Below are positions 51,272-59,835 of a stretch of 64,000 bases of DNA, in pieces. The translations under genes and the position numbers were made by a program. The notes under the pieces are model-generated. The model did not search any database and was not told the DNA's origin. It saw only the letters and a list, made by a program, of their open reading frames with translations. Source of the stretch: Mycobacterium sp. 852002-51971_SCH5477799-a. Its GTDB lineage: Bacteria; Actinomycetota; Actinomycetes; Mycobacteriales; Mycobacteriaceae. Every line of letters starts with the position of its first letter. The first letter of the stretch is position 1. Location: the NCBI RefSeq assembly GCF_001667145.1, contig NZ_LZIF01000116.1, positions 186,001-250,000 on the forward strand, read 5' to 3'.

Positions 51272-51559
51272 ATGGACCTGTCGCATTGGGTGACGAGCAT
51301 TGTCGCTTTTGTGCGGGCCGGCTACCCCTCTGGCATGCCGCTCACCGGGCATGTGCCACTGGCGGCGTTGACGCGCCGACGGCTCTGTGGCGACGACATC
51401 ACCGCCATCGCAAGGAATCTCATCGCGCGTCGGCTCTGGCCGATAAGTTCCATCGACATCGGCGTGGAGATCACCCGCATCACCAACCAGCTGCCCTCCC
51501 CCGACGAGATCGCGCGTGTCCAGCGTCGTGTGCATGCGCTCCGCTGCTCGCGCGGGTAG
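51272..51559 (+). CDS. DUF3349 family protein
   Basis: A 95-residue protein: SIVAFVRAGYPSGMPLTGHVPLAALTRRRLCGDDITAIA, then IDIGVEITRITNQLPSPDEIARV. This fits the small helical DUF3349 family of mycobacteria (Rv0543c type). Function unknown. It is divergent from DUF3097 and convergent with the ABC transporter ATPase. Confidence 0.78.
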   Translation: MDLSHWVTSIVAFVRAGYPSGMPLTGHVPLAALTRRRLCGDDITAIARNLIARRLWPISSIDIGVEITRITNQLPSPDEIARVQRRVHALRCSRG

Positions 51560-51577
51560 GCACCGCCGACCGACCAG

Positions 51578-52648
51578 TCAACAGATTCGGCGGCCATCCA
51601 CACCGAAGAAGTGCAGGTGCCCGGGTTCCGGGTGCAGACGCACCCTGCTGCCTTTCTGCGGCGGGTTGCGCCCGTCGGCCCGCGCGACGATGGGCGCACC
51701 GATTACCCTGCCGGACCCGGTGATTCGCCCATAGAGGTAGGCATCCGCCCCCAGTTCCTCCACCACGTCGACCTCCATCTCGACACCGAGATCACCCAGC
51801 TCGAAATGTTCGGGACGAACTCCGACCACGACTTCGCCCGCGGCGCCGGCGGCCTCTCGGGGCAGGGCTATGGGCCAATCGCCCAAGGCCACAGTGGAAT
51901 CCACGATGGGTAGGGTGAACAGATTCATCGCCGGCGATCCGATGAAACCCGCCACGAAGACGTTGTGTGGGTTGCGGTAGAGCTCGCGGGGTGGCGCGAA
52001 CTGCTGTAGCACGCCGTCGCGCAGGACGGCGACTCGGTCGCCCATGGTCATTGCCTCGACCTGGTCGTGGGTGACGTAGACGGTGGTGGTGCCCAACCGC
52101 CGTTGCAGGGCGGCGATCTGGTTGCGCGTCTGCACGCGGAGTTTGGCGTCGAGGTTGGACAGTGGTTCGTCCATCAGGAACACGTGGGGCCGGCGGACGA
52201 TCGCGCGGCCCATCGCCACTCGCTGCCGTTGCCCGCCGGACAGGCCCTTCGGTTTGCGATCGAGATAGGGTTGCAGGTCAAGCAGTTTCGCCGCGTCCAG
52301 CACCCGCTCACGGATCTGGTCCCTCGGCGTCTTGGCGATCTTCATGGCAAAGCCCATGTTCTGGGCCACCGTCATGTGCGGGTAGAGCGCATAATTCTGA
52401 AAAACCATCGCGACGTCGCGGTCCTTGGGATCGACGTTGGTGACGTCTCGCTCGCCGATCCGGATGTGCCCGGAGTCCACGACTTCCAGCCCGGCCACCA
52501 TGCGCAGCGACGTGGTCTTGCCACACCCCGACGGTCCGACCAGGACGACGAATTCGCCGTCGCCGACGACAAGGTCCAGGTTGTCGAGGGCCGGTCGATC
52601 CGCTCCCGGGTAGCGCCGGGTCGCTTGTTCGAATGTCACCGACGCCAT
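51578..52648 (-). CDS. Sugar ABC transporter ATP-binding protein (Rv2038c-like)
   Basis: A 356-residue MalK-type ATPase starting MASVTFEQATRRY. Walker A GPSGCGKTT, signature LSGGQRQRVAMGRAI, Walker B VFLMDEPLSNLDAKL and the H-loop THDQVEAM are all present. A C-terminal regulatory OB domain follows. It energises the two permeases upstream. The frame extends further left of its start only as shadow of the permease gene. Confidence 0.93.
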   Translation of the reverse strand: MASVTFEQATRRYPGADRPALDNLDLVVGDGEFVVLVGPSGCGKTTSLRMVAGLEVVDSGHIRIGERDVTNVDPKDRDVAMVFQNYALYPHMTVAQNMGFAMKIAKTPRDQIRERVLDAAKLLDLQPYLDRKPKGLSGGQRQRVAMGRAIVRRPHVFLMDEPLSNLDAKLRVQTRNQIAALQRRLGTTTVYVTHDQVEAMTMGDRVAVLRDGVLQQFAPPRELYRNPHNVFVAGFIGSPAMNLFTLPIVDSTVALGDWPIALPREAAGAAGEVVVGVRPEHFELGDLGVEMEVDVVEELGADAYLYGRITGSGRVIGAPIVARADGRNPPQKGSRVRLHPEPGHLHFFGVDGRRIC

Positions 52649-52650
52649 GG

Positions 52651-53493
52651 CTAGCCGCCCATCCCGGTGACGGCGATTCCGCGGACGAACGAGCGTTGCG
52701 CGACCGCGTAGATGATGACCAGGGGCAGCATGATGAGCATCGAGGTTGCCATCAGAACCGGCCACCGGGCAACATATTCGCCCTTCATCCGCACCAGGCC
52801 CAGGGTCAGGGTGGCCAGGCTGTTGCGCTGAATCATCAGCAGCGGCCACAGAAAATCGTTCCAGACGTTGACCCAGGTGAGCACGGCGAGCACCATCACC
52901 GCCGGCCTTGCGTGGGGAAGCAGGATTCGCCAATAGACCTGCCACGGCGAACAGCCGTCGAGTATGGCCGCCTCCTCCAAATCGGTGGGCAAGGTACGAA
53001 AGAATTGCCGCATCAGGTACGTGCCGAATGCGCTGCCGAATAAACCCGGCACGATCATCGCCCACGGCGTGTCAACCCAGCCGAGGGTCCGCATCACCAA
53101 GAATTGCGGGATCACGGTGACCGTCAGGGGCACCATCAGCGTGCCGAGATACACGACGAACAGCGCGTCGCGGCCACGGAAATCCAGTCGCGCAAAGGCG
53201 TATCCGGCCAGTGAGCAAAAAAAGACGTGCCCGGCGGTGACGCAGCCCGCGTACAGCACGGTGTTGAAGAACATCCGCCCGAACGGCATCAGCGCGAACA
53301 CGTCGGTGTAGTTTGACCACCGCGGGTGGGCCGGCAGCAGCGTGGGCTCGCTGACCTCGCCTTCCGTTTTCAGCGAGCCCGACACCGCCCACGCGATCGG
53401 AAACAGCGCGCACCAGGCGACGGCGAGCAGCGCGCCATACACGATGCCGCCGCGCACCGCGGTGTGCTTGATGACACCCTCACTTAAGCCCAC
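52651..53493 (-). CDS. Sugar ABC transporter permease (Rv2039c-like, MalG type)
   Basis: A 280-residue permease with six membrane helices and the EAA loop EEAAILDGCSPWQVYWRILLPHARP, which docks on the ATPase. It overlaps the partner permease by 14 bp and ends 2 bp before the ATPase start. Confidence 0.92.
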   Translation of the reverse strand: MGLSEGVIKHTAVRGGIVYGALLAVAWCALFPIAWAVSGSLKTEGEVSEPTLLPAHPRWSNYTDVFALMPFGRMFFNTVLYAGCVTAGHVFFCSLAGYAFARLDFRGRDALFVVYLGTLMVPLTVTVIPQFLVMRTLGWVDTPWAMIVPGLFGSAFGTYLMRQFFRTLPTDLEEAAILDGCSPWQVYWRILLPHARPAVMVLAVLTWVNVWNDFLWPLLMIQRNSLATLTLGLVRMKGEYVARWPVLMATSMLIMLPLVIIYAVAQRSFVRGIAVTGMGG

Positions 53494-54445
53494 GCGAAGT
53501 CTCCAAAGATCGTCGATGGCTGACCCGCAACTGCACCACGGTCAGCACGAGCAAGACGGCGAACATCACCCACGCCAGCGCGGAGGCATACCCGAATTCG
53601 AGGAACGAAAAGGCGTGCTGGAACAGCATGATGCCCAGCACGTAGGTCGCCGATTCCGGCCCACCGCTGGGTCCGTTGAGGACATAGATCATGTCAAACG
53701 CCTGGAAGGCGTGGATGACCGAGATGATGATCACGAACGAGACCGACCCTCGGATCAGCGGAACGGTGATGGAGACGAATTGTCTTATCTCGCCGGCGCC
53801 GTCGATCTTGGCCGCCTCGTAGACCGTTCCCGGAACGCCTTGCATCGCCGCCAGCAAGACGACGGTGGCGAAGGGCACGCTGCGCCAGACGCTGACGATG
53901 CACAGTGAGGCCATGGCCCAATTGGGATCGACCAACCACGGGACCGGGCCAAGCCCTACCCACCCGAGCATGATGTTGAGCAAGCCGTTGTCGGTGTTGA
54001 AAACGAACTGCCACACTACCGCCATCACGACCGATGAGATAGCCAGCGGCAGAAAGACAATCGTTCGGAAGACGCCGATGCCCCTGACCTTCTGGTTGAG
54101 CACCCCGGCGACGGCCAGGCTGATGAGGACCGTCGGCACGACCGTTCCGAGGGTGAAGATGACCGTGTTGCGGATCGCGATCAGGAAGAGCGGATCGGAG
54201 GTGAACAGCTCTCCAAAGTTCCTCAGGCCCACGAATTTCGGTGGAGTGAACACGTCCCATTTCTGGAAGCTCATGTACAGCGAGAAGCCCAGCGGAAAAA
54301 GCATGAACACGGCGACTGCCGCCATGTTTGGCGCCACGAACAACCGACCCGCCCACGCGCGTCGGCGCCACGGGCTCGGGTCCTTCGGGGACCTTTTCGC
54401 CTTGCCGGCCGGCGCGGTCGCGCCAGGTGCGCCCGTCGAGGTCAT
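53480..54445 (-). CDS. Sugar ABC transporter permease (Rv2040c-like, MalF type)
   Basis: A 321-residue permease starting MTSTGAPG, whose ATG overlaps the stop of the binding-protein gene. It has six membrane helices, and the EAA loop is around YEAAKIDGAGEIRQFVSITVPLIR. The longer frame to 54562 is shadow of the binding protein. Confidence 0.92.
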   Translation of the reverse strand: MTSTGAPGATAPAGKAKRSPKDPSPWRRRAWAGRLFVAPNMAAVAVFMLFPLGFSLYMSFQKWDVFTPPKFVGLRNFGELFTSDPLFLIAIRNTVIFTLGTVVPTVLISLAVAGVLNQKVRGIGVFRTIVFLPLAISSVVMAVVWQFVFNTDNGLLNIMLGWVGLGPVPWLVDPNWAMASLCIVSVWRSVPFATVVLLAAMQGVPGTVYEAAKIDGAGEIRQFVSITVPLIRGSVSFVIIISVIHAFQAFDMIYVLNGPSGGPESATYVLGIMLFQHAFSFLEFGYASALAWVMFAVLLVLTVVQLRVSHRRSLETSRGLK

Positions 54446-55767
54446 GGGCTGCGCAGCACTTCGTCCACGGAGCGGGACAGGCCGTCCAACGAGGTGGCCA
54501 ACTGGTGGCCCCGCAGGACGGGGCCAAAGTTGCGGTCCATCAAGGCGTTGACCTTCTCCCATGCCGGCGTGATCGGCAAGCCCTGTGAGAAGGCCGGCCC
54601 TTCGGTGAGCACACTGAGATTGCCGAGCCGTCGATGAGCCTTGGCGAATCCGTCCGATCGCAGCGCTGAGCGCAACACGGGAACGAACAACAGCGATTCA
54701 CCAATCAACGCTTGCCCGACGGGGCCGGTCGCGAACTTCACGAATTCCCATGCCTGCTCTTTGCGGGGGCTGCTCGCCGAGATGGCCAGTCCAGTGGCGC
54801 CGATGTCGGAACACGCGGCGTGACCCTTTCCCAGCGCCGGGCCAACCGGCAACGGAGCGACATCGAAATCCAGATCCTCGGCCCGGATGTAGGTCTGATA
54901 GCGCCAATGCCCGCCGAGCGCGATCGCCGCCCGTCCCGCCGCGAAAAGATTGGGGGTCGACATCGACTGCATCCCCGATGCGTCGGGCGCGACTCGGTAT
55001 GTGTTGGCCAGATCGGCGTAAAACTGCACCCCCTCCTGAAACGCCGCCTTGTCGAAGTTGAAGTGGGTGGGGTTGAGCCGCGGGTTAGACCAGGCGACGC
55101 CATTGTTCATCGCGAACAGGCCGGCCGAATAGTACGAACCCCAGGTGTTGACGAAGCCGTACTGCGACGCCCGCCCGGACGCGTCCCGCTTGGTCAGAGC
55201 GCGCGCCGTGTCCAGGAATTCGGTGAAATCCCAAGGCTGTTGCCACGTCTCGGGCGGCGCGGGCACCCCGGCCTCAGCGAAGAGCCTCTTGTTGTAGAAC
55301 ATGTAGTTGCCCGACCACTGTTCGGGCAGCGCGTACTGCTTTTCGTTGAACGTGAAGGTTTCATACAGTGCCGGGATGCTGTCCGCCATGAGCTGGTCGG
55401 CGAAAGCCTTGTCCCGTGCCAACAGCGTGTTCATGTCCAGCAGCACACCGCGGTCGGCGAGTTCGGCGTAGGACAGTTCCCACGTCATCAGCACGTCGGG
55501 GCATTTGCCGCCGACGCAAAACGTCGAAAGTTGTTGCATGACGCCCGGACCGGACTGCACCGGCCGAACCTTGATATCCGGGTGACGGCGCATGAACTCG
55601 TCGACGATCCGCATCCTGGCGTCGCGCTCGTCCGGGTTGGCCGCGAAGAAGAAGGTGAGGGCGTCGTCTTCGGGTGCGCACGCGGCGGGCCACGGTGCCA
55701 GCGCGGCCGCGGAAAGCGCGCCGGCGCCCCGCAACAGCTTGCGCCGTCCGAACGGCCTATCGAGCAT
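54442..55767 (-). CDS. Sugar-binding lipoprotein of the ABC transporter (Rv2041c-like)
   Basis: A 441-residue solute-binding protein. It has a twin-arginine (FGRRKLL, residues 6-12) and a lipobox ending at Cys30 (WPAAC), so it is probably a Tat-exported lipoprotein. Family-1 binding-protein features follow (DERDARMRIVDEFMRRHPDIKV, EQWSGNYMFYNKRLFAEAGVPAPPETW). It captures a sugar or polyol for the two permeases. Its start overlaps the end of the sigma factor gene by 11 bp. Confidence 0.9.
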   Translation of the reverse strand: MLDRPFGRRKLLRGAGALSAAALAPWPAACAPEDDALTFFFAANPDERDARMRIVDEFMRRHPDIKVRPVQSGPGVMQQLSTFCVGGKCPDVLMTWELSYAELADRGVLLDMNTLLARDKAFADQLMADSIPALYETFTFNEKQYALPEQWSGNYMFYNKRLFAEAGVPAPPETWQQPWDFTEFLDTARALTKRDASGRASQYGFVNTWGSYYSAGLFAMNNGVAWSNPRLNPTHFNFDKAAFQEGVQFYADLANTYRVAPDASGMQSMSTPNLFAAGRAAIALGGHWRYQTYIRAEDLDFDVAPLPVGPALGKGHAACSDIGATGLAISASSPRKEQAWEFVKFATGPVGQALIGESLLFVPVLRSALRSDGFAKAHRRLGNLSVLTEGPAFSQGLPITPAWEKVNALMDRNFGPVLRGHQLATSLDGLSRSVDEVLRSP

Positions 55768-56752
55768 GACTCTCCCGGTCTTGCCCCGTGGCCGGCTCTC
55801 CGGCCGAGTGTGTCTGACGTCCTTGGTACCCGATGAGATTGTGATGCTGTTGGTTCGGCCACCGCGGCAGCGTCAGCGCGGTCCGACGGATCCGCTCGGC
55901 ATTGCCGGTGATGTCGATCGTGTGAATACGACCGTCGGCGCGGATGCCGATCACCAGCAGAACCTGAGCGCGCCCGCGGGCCGCGAGCACGATGCCCGGT
56001 GCCCCGTCGATGAGCATGACAGCACCAGCGCGCGCCCGCTGCGCGAACCGTCGAGTCTCCGTGGCGACCTCCGGCGCGCCACGCAACGTGGTCGGCACGT
56101 CGGCCGGGACCAGGACCGGATCGACCGTGCGAACCACCTCGGGAGCCAGCAGTTCGAGCAGGCCGGCGATGTCACCGCCGCGGGTGGCCGTCAGGAACGC
56201 CTCCACCACCTTCAGGTGGTGAGCCGTGCGGCGTGGCGGGGCGGCCGGCTCCGCATGCACGCGCCCGCGTGCCCTGCTCGCCAGCTTCTTGGTCGCGTCC
56301 GGCGACCGATGCATCACCGCGGCGATCTGCTCGAAGGGCATCGCGAAAACGTCGTGCAGCACAAACGCGACGCGCTGCGCCGGGGACAGCCGGTCGAGCA
56401 CGACGAGCAGCGCACTGCTCACCGACTCCGTCAGCAGTGCGTCCTCGTCGGCCGGCGCTGACGCCGCCTGGACCAGCCGGTCCAGTTCGTCGGGTCCGGC
56501 GAGCGGTCGTTCGGCGCGACGCTTGCGCACCCGAAGCTGGTCGAATGCCTCGCGCGCGGTGATCGTCGTGAACCAGCCGGTGAGGTTCTCGACGGCGTCG
56601 AAGTCGGCGCGACTGGCCTTGAGCCAAGCCGACTGCACGGCGTCTTCGGCGTCGGCCACCGAGCCCAGCAGCTGGAACGCGACCGACCTCAAATGTCTTC
56701 GGTCGGCGTCGAAACGCGCCGCCAGATCCGCCAAATCCCTTGTTGCACCCAT
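55757..56752 (-). CDS. ECF sigma factor with SnoaL-like C-terminal domain (SigJ/ECF41 type)
   Basis: A 331-residue sigma factor. The sigma2 region has LLGSVADAEDAVQSAWLKA and the sigma4 region LSPAQRVAFVLHDVFAMPFEQIAAVMHRSPDATKKLASRARGRV. Residues 190-300 form an NTF2-like domain which in ECF41 proteins tunes activity in place of an anti-sigma factor. The coding end overlaps the binding-protein gene, so sugar transport may be under its transcript. Confidence 0.87.
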   Translation of the reverse strand: MGATRDLADLAARFDADRRHLRSVAFQLLGSVADAEDAVQSAWLKASRADFDAVENLTGWFTTITAREAFDQLRVRKRRAERPLAGPDELDRLVQAASAPADEDALLTESVSSALLVVLDRLSPAQRVAFVLHDVFAMPFEQIAAVMHRSPDATKKLASRARGRVHAEPAAPPRRTAHHLKVVEAFLTATRGGDIAGLLELLAPEVVRTVDPVLVPADVPTTLRGAPEVATETRRFAQRARAGAVMLIDGAPGIVLAARGRAQVLLVIGIRADGRIHTIDITGNAERIRRTALTLPRWPNQQHHNLIGYQGRQTHSAGEPATGQDRESHAR

Positions 56753-56831
56753 GGGTCACCTTTTTTGCACGAAACTCGTCAAGAAGGTGACCGCGTCCAA
56801 CGGACTTCGTGTGGCAAAGGAGACAAGCACC

Positions 56832-56915
56832 ATGACCTTACCGATTGTGCGCCGCGGCGCGCAGTGCGCGCACCCGACTCGCCGCTGCGGAATTTGCTGC
56901 GCGACAAGGGATTGA
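56832..56915 (+). CDS. 27-codon ORF with strong ribosome site before the DoxX-like gene
   Basis: AAGGAG stands 9 nt before an ATG that opens MTLPIVRRGAQCAHPTRRCG and stops six bases before the next start. It has a C-x-x-C end. It may be a leader peptide coupling translation, or a relic of an older, longer start for the DoxX-like gene separated by a frameshift. Confidence 0.35.
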   Translation: MTLPIVRRGAQCAHPTRRCGICCATRD

Positions 56916-56920
56916 TCAAG

Positions 56921-57280
56921 ATGAATACCGCACTCGTCGTAATCACGCTGATCACCGCCGCCGTCACCGCGGCGATCGCCATCGCCGACTTCGTTCCGGC
57001 GCGATTCGTTCTTTCGAACTCTGCCGAGGTCGGGGTGCCGCCGTCCTGGTTACCGGCGCTTGGCGCCGCGAAGCTGGCCGGGGCCGCCGGGATCGTTGTC
57101 GGCCTGCTGGGCGCGTGGCAATTGGGTATCGCGGCCGCCGCCGGCCTAGTTGCATTCTTCGTCGGCGCGGTGGCGACTCACCTGAGGGCACGCGTCCTAT
57201 ACAACATCGCTTTTCCCGGCGCATACCTTTGCCTGTCCGCGGCATCGCTGGCGCTGATGGTGATCGTCAGACATGCCTGA
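56921..57280 (+). CDS. DoxX-like small membrane protein
   Basis: A 119-residue protein with four hydrophobic helices: residues 4-22, LPALGAAKLAGAAGIVVGLLG, GIAAAAGLVAFFVGAVATHLRAR and a final one. The KLAGAAG and THLRAR pattern fits the DoxX_2 group. Role unknown, often linked with redox stress. It is divergent from the sigma gene and convergent with the Rv2042c-like gene. AAGGG lies 10 nt before the ATG. Confidence 0.75.
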   Translation: MNTALVVITLITAAVTAAIAIADFVPARFVLSNSAEVGVPPSWLPALGAAKLAGAAGIVVGLLGAWQLGIAAAAGLVAFFVGAVATHLRARVLYNIAFPGAYLCLSAASLALMVIVRHA

Positions 57281-57290
57281 AGGCGGTTGA

Positions 57291-58091
57291 TCAGGCGGGA
57301 AAATACCTGATTCGGTTGATGGTGTTGCCGCGCCAAGCTACATCGGCGAACACGATGGCGCGTCCGTGACCCGAGTTGAGTGAGACGGCCACGGTGGGGC
57401 CTGCGCTATTCATCTTGGTTGCGCTGACTCCGTCAAGTTGCTCCATCAGCTCGGCCAGTTCGAGCGGGTCACGATCACCCAAAGTGATTGCGCCATCCGT
57501 GGACAGCGCCTGCGCCGCGGCAAACTTGTCTTTCCGCGCGACCGCGTCCAGGAACGCCGTCAACAGCCGCTGGTGGCGCGCTCCCACCCGCCGGAATCCG
57601 GCCATGAAACCTGCCGTGCCACGCCAGCCTTGATTGCCCAACAACCCCTTGGACAGGTTCAACGCGGGCCGCAAAGCACCCGAACCCGTGCGCAGGAACT
57701 GCAGCATCATGGCGGGAAGCTCCCAGTAGGCTCGCAGTTCGCCAATCTTCCACTCGCCGTTGGCTTCTCGGAGGTCATAGCGCAGGAAGGCGGGAATGTA
57801 CATGGTCACCGCCGAACCCATCGCCACCTCGAGTTCGAGGTCACGCAGCACCGTGGTGCCGACGACGATGTCGAGGTCGCGGTGGAACTTGATGTCACGC
57901 GGACCGATGAACGTGTCGTAAAAGTGCCCGATCTGCTCGTGCCCCACATGCGGTCGCGAGCCCACCGGGTCCTCGATGCGGCCATCGTCGGTGAACAGTC
58001 CCACCCACCCGGCGCGATCGTGCGCGGCGGCCGCCTGCGGCGAACGCTCGACGGCGGCGAGCAGACGTTCCCGACCCAGCGGCACCACCAC
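57291..58091 (-). CDS. Rv2042c-like protein with two NTF2-like segments
   Basis: A 266-residue protein. The GTG start shares its G with the TAG stop of pncA (TAGTG), giving almost the Rv2042c length. The N-terminal part reads HDRAGWVGLFTDDGRIEDPVGSRPHVGHEQIGHFYDTFIGPRDIKFH, a SnoaL-like domain; a second weaker copy is near the C-terminus. Its pairing with pncA is conserved in M. tuberculosis. Function unknown. Confidence 0.85.
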   Translation of the reverse strand: MVVPLGRERLLAAVERSPQAAAAHDRAGWVGLFTDDGRIEDPVGSRPHVGHEQIGHFYDTFIGPRDIKFHRDLDIVVGTTVLRDLELEVAMGSAVTMYIPAFLRYDLREANGEWKIGELRAYWELPAMMLQFLRTGSGALRPALNLSKGLLGNQGWRGTAGFMAGFRRVGARHQRLLTAFLDAVARKDKFAAAQALSTDGAITLGDRDPLELAELMEQLDGVSATKMNSAGPTVAVSLNSGHGRAIVFADVAWRGNTINRIRYFPA

Positions 58092-58651
58092 TACGGTCCC
58101 CCCACCAACTCGATGCCGGCGGAGCGCATCTCCGCCAGCGCTTCGGCGGCCGAGTCGACCGCGGCGGCCGCGGTCAGGTCCACCAGCACCCTGGTGGTCA
58201 GGCCCGCCGCTGCCGCGTCCTCGGCGGTTCGCCGCACGCAGAAGTCGGTGGCGATGCCGGCCACGTCGACTGCGTCGACCCCCCGCCGTCGCAACCACCT
58301 GAGCAGCGTCGTGCCGTTCTCATCGGCGCCCTCGAAACCGCTGTACGCCGCGGCGTGAGCGCCCTTGCGAAACACCGCATCGAGGTGCCGCAAGTCCAGG
58401 TCCGGGCGAAGATCCGCGCCCGTGCTTCCGGCGACGCAGTGCACGGGCCAGGACGACGAATAGTCCGGGTTGTCGGAGAAATGATCACCCGGGTCGATGT
58501 GGAAGTCCTGGGTCGCCACGACGTAGTGGTAGCCCGGGTCACCGGACAGATAGGTGTTGATCGCGGGCGCCACGGCGGCACCGCGGGCAGTGGGCACCGA
58601 GCCGCCCTCGCAGAAGTCGTTTTGCACGTCGACGATGATCAACGCTCGCAC
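58091..58651 (-). CDS. pncA: Pyrazinamidase/nicotinamidase PncA
   Basis: 186 residues from the GTG that aligns with the M. tuberculosis start (an in-frame GTG three codons upstream also exists). Catalytic Asp8 (VDVQNDF), Lys (FRKGA) and Cys138 (ATDFCVRR) are present, as are the metal ligands DFH, GDHF and HCV. It hydrolyses nicotinamide to nicotinate and would activate pyrazinamide. In M. tuberculosis the residue before the cysteine is His137; here it is Phe. Confidence 0.93.
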   Translation of the reverse strand: MRALIIVDVQNDFCEGGSVPTARGAAVAPAINTYLSGDPGYHYVVATQDFHIDPGDHFSDNPDYSSSWPVHCVAGSTGADLRPDLDLRHLDAVFRKGAHAAAYSGFEGADENGTTLLRWLRRRGVDAVDVAGIATDFCVRRTAEDAAAAGLTTRVLVDLTAAAAVDSAAEALAEMRSAGIELVGGP

Positions 58652-58746
58652 GTGCTCCACCCTATCGGTGCGTACCCCTAGGCGGATCTAGCTGGAGTTA
58701 TCGGGGTGGCGGTTTGCTCGACAAGCAGCCGGGTAATACACGGGCC

Positions 58747-59808
58747 ATGGTGCTCAGGAGAATCGCGCGACCCCTGTTATCAGTGGCATTCATCGGGCAA
58801 GGAGTCAATTCACTGTTGAACCCCAAATCCGCGGCGGAGGCCGCGGCGCCGGCGGTGGACGGGCTGCAGGCATTGCCGGATTCGGTGAGCGGCAGCATCC
58901 CCAGCGACCCCGAGACGGTCGCGCAGATCACCGCGGCCGTACAGATCGGCGGCGGCCTACTGCTTGCCACCGGCAAACTTCCCCGCATCGCATCGGCGGC
59001 GCTCGCGGTGACGGTGTTGCCGGCCAACCTCGGGACACATTCGTTCTGGAACGAAAGCGACCCGGTGGCCAAAGCCCAGAAACGCCAGCAATTCCTCACC
59101 GACCTCAGCCTGCTGGGCGGACTGCTGATCGCCTCCGCCGACACAGCCGGTAAGCCCTCGCTCGGATGGCGTGGCCGGCAGGCGGCCGAACGGCTCTCCG
59201 AGCGGGTTTCGTCGGCGTGGCCCGGTTCCGACGACTCGGCGTTCGATGCGTCCGAGCTCGGTGACCGGATCGCACATGGCCTGCAGATCGGCGCCGAACG
59301 GGGCCGCGAACTCGCCAGCACGGCGGCAGAACGCGGCGCACCCTACGCCGAAGCCGCCCTCGAACGCGGCCGCGAACTCGCCAGCACGGCGGCAGAACGC
59401 GGCGCACCCTACGCCGAAGCCGCCCTCGAACGCGGCCGCGAGCTGGCCAGCACTGCTGCCGACCGCAGTAAGCCGCTGGCGAAGAAGGCCCGCAAGCGCG
59501 GTGAGCAATGGGCCGACGAGGCCGCCGACCGCGCCGCCTACCTGGCAGAGAAGGCGCGCAAGCGCAGCGAAGAGCTCGCCGACGAGGCCGCCGACCGCGC
59601 CGCGCCGCTGGCCAAGAAGGCCCGCAAACGCAGCGAGAAGCTGGCCAAGAAGGCCCGCAAGCGCAGCGAGAAGCTGGCCGGCACGGCGCGGGCGCGCGGC
59701 GAGGAGTTCGCCGAAACCGCCCGTCAGCGCGGCAACGACTTGGCCGACACCGCCCGCGAGCGAGTCGGCAGTCAGGTCGACACCGGCCGGCGCAAGCTGT
59801 CCTGGTAG
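58747..59808 (+). CDS. DoxX-family membrane protein with repetitive Ala/Lys/Arg-rich tail
   Basis: About 353 residues. The first 150 are a DoxX domain (RPLLSVAFIGQGVNSLLNPK, LGTHSFWNE). From about 190 the chain is a long charged helix-forming tail: two identical 22-residue repeats (ERGRELASTAAERGAPYAEA plus AL), then many KKARKRSEKLA/DEAADRAA units. The tail resembles in composition the heparin-binding C-terminus of HBHA. The ATG at 58747 is chosen over the GTG-side start at 58714. Confidence 0.78.
   Translation: MVLRRIARPLLSVAFIGQGVNSLLNPKSAAEAAAPAVDGLQALPDSVSGSIPSDPETVAQITAAVQIGGGLLLATGKLPRIASAALAVTVLPANLGTHSFWNESDPVAKAQKRQQFLTDLSLLGGLLIASADTAGKPSLGWRGRQAAERLSERVSSAWPGSDDSAFDASELGDRIAHGLQIGAERGRELASTAAERGAPYAEAALERGRELASTAAERGAPYAEAALERGRELASTAADRSKPLAKKARKRGEQWADEAADRAAYLAEKARKRSEELADEAADRAAPLAKKARKRSEKLAKKARKRSEKLAGTARARGEEFAETARQRGNDLADTARERVGSQVDTGRRKLSW
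59293..59445 (+). repeat. 66-bp tandem repeat inside the DoxX-protein tail
   Basis: A unit encoding ERGRELASTAAERGAPYAEA plus AL is repeated twice almost without change at DNA level, with a partial third. Near-identity of synonymous positions shows recent duplication. Confidence 0.8.
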
Positions 59809-59835
59809 TCACCGGAGCGGGCGGCCGAGTTTGAA

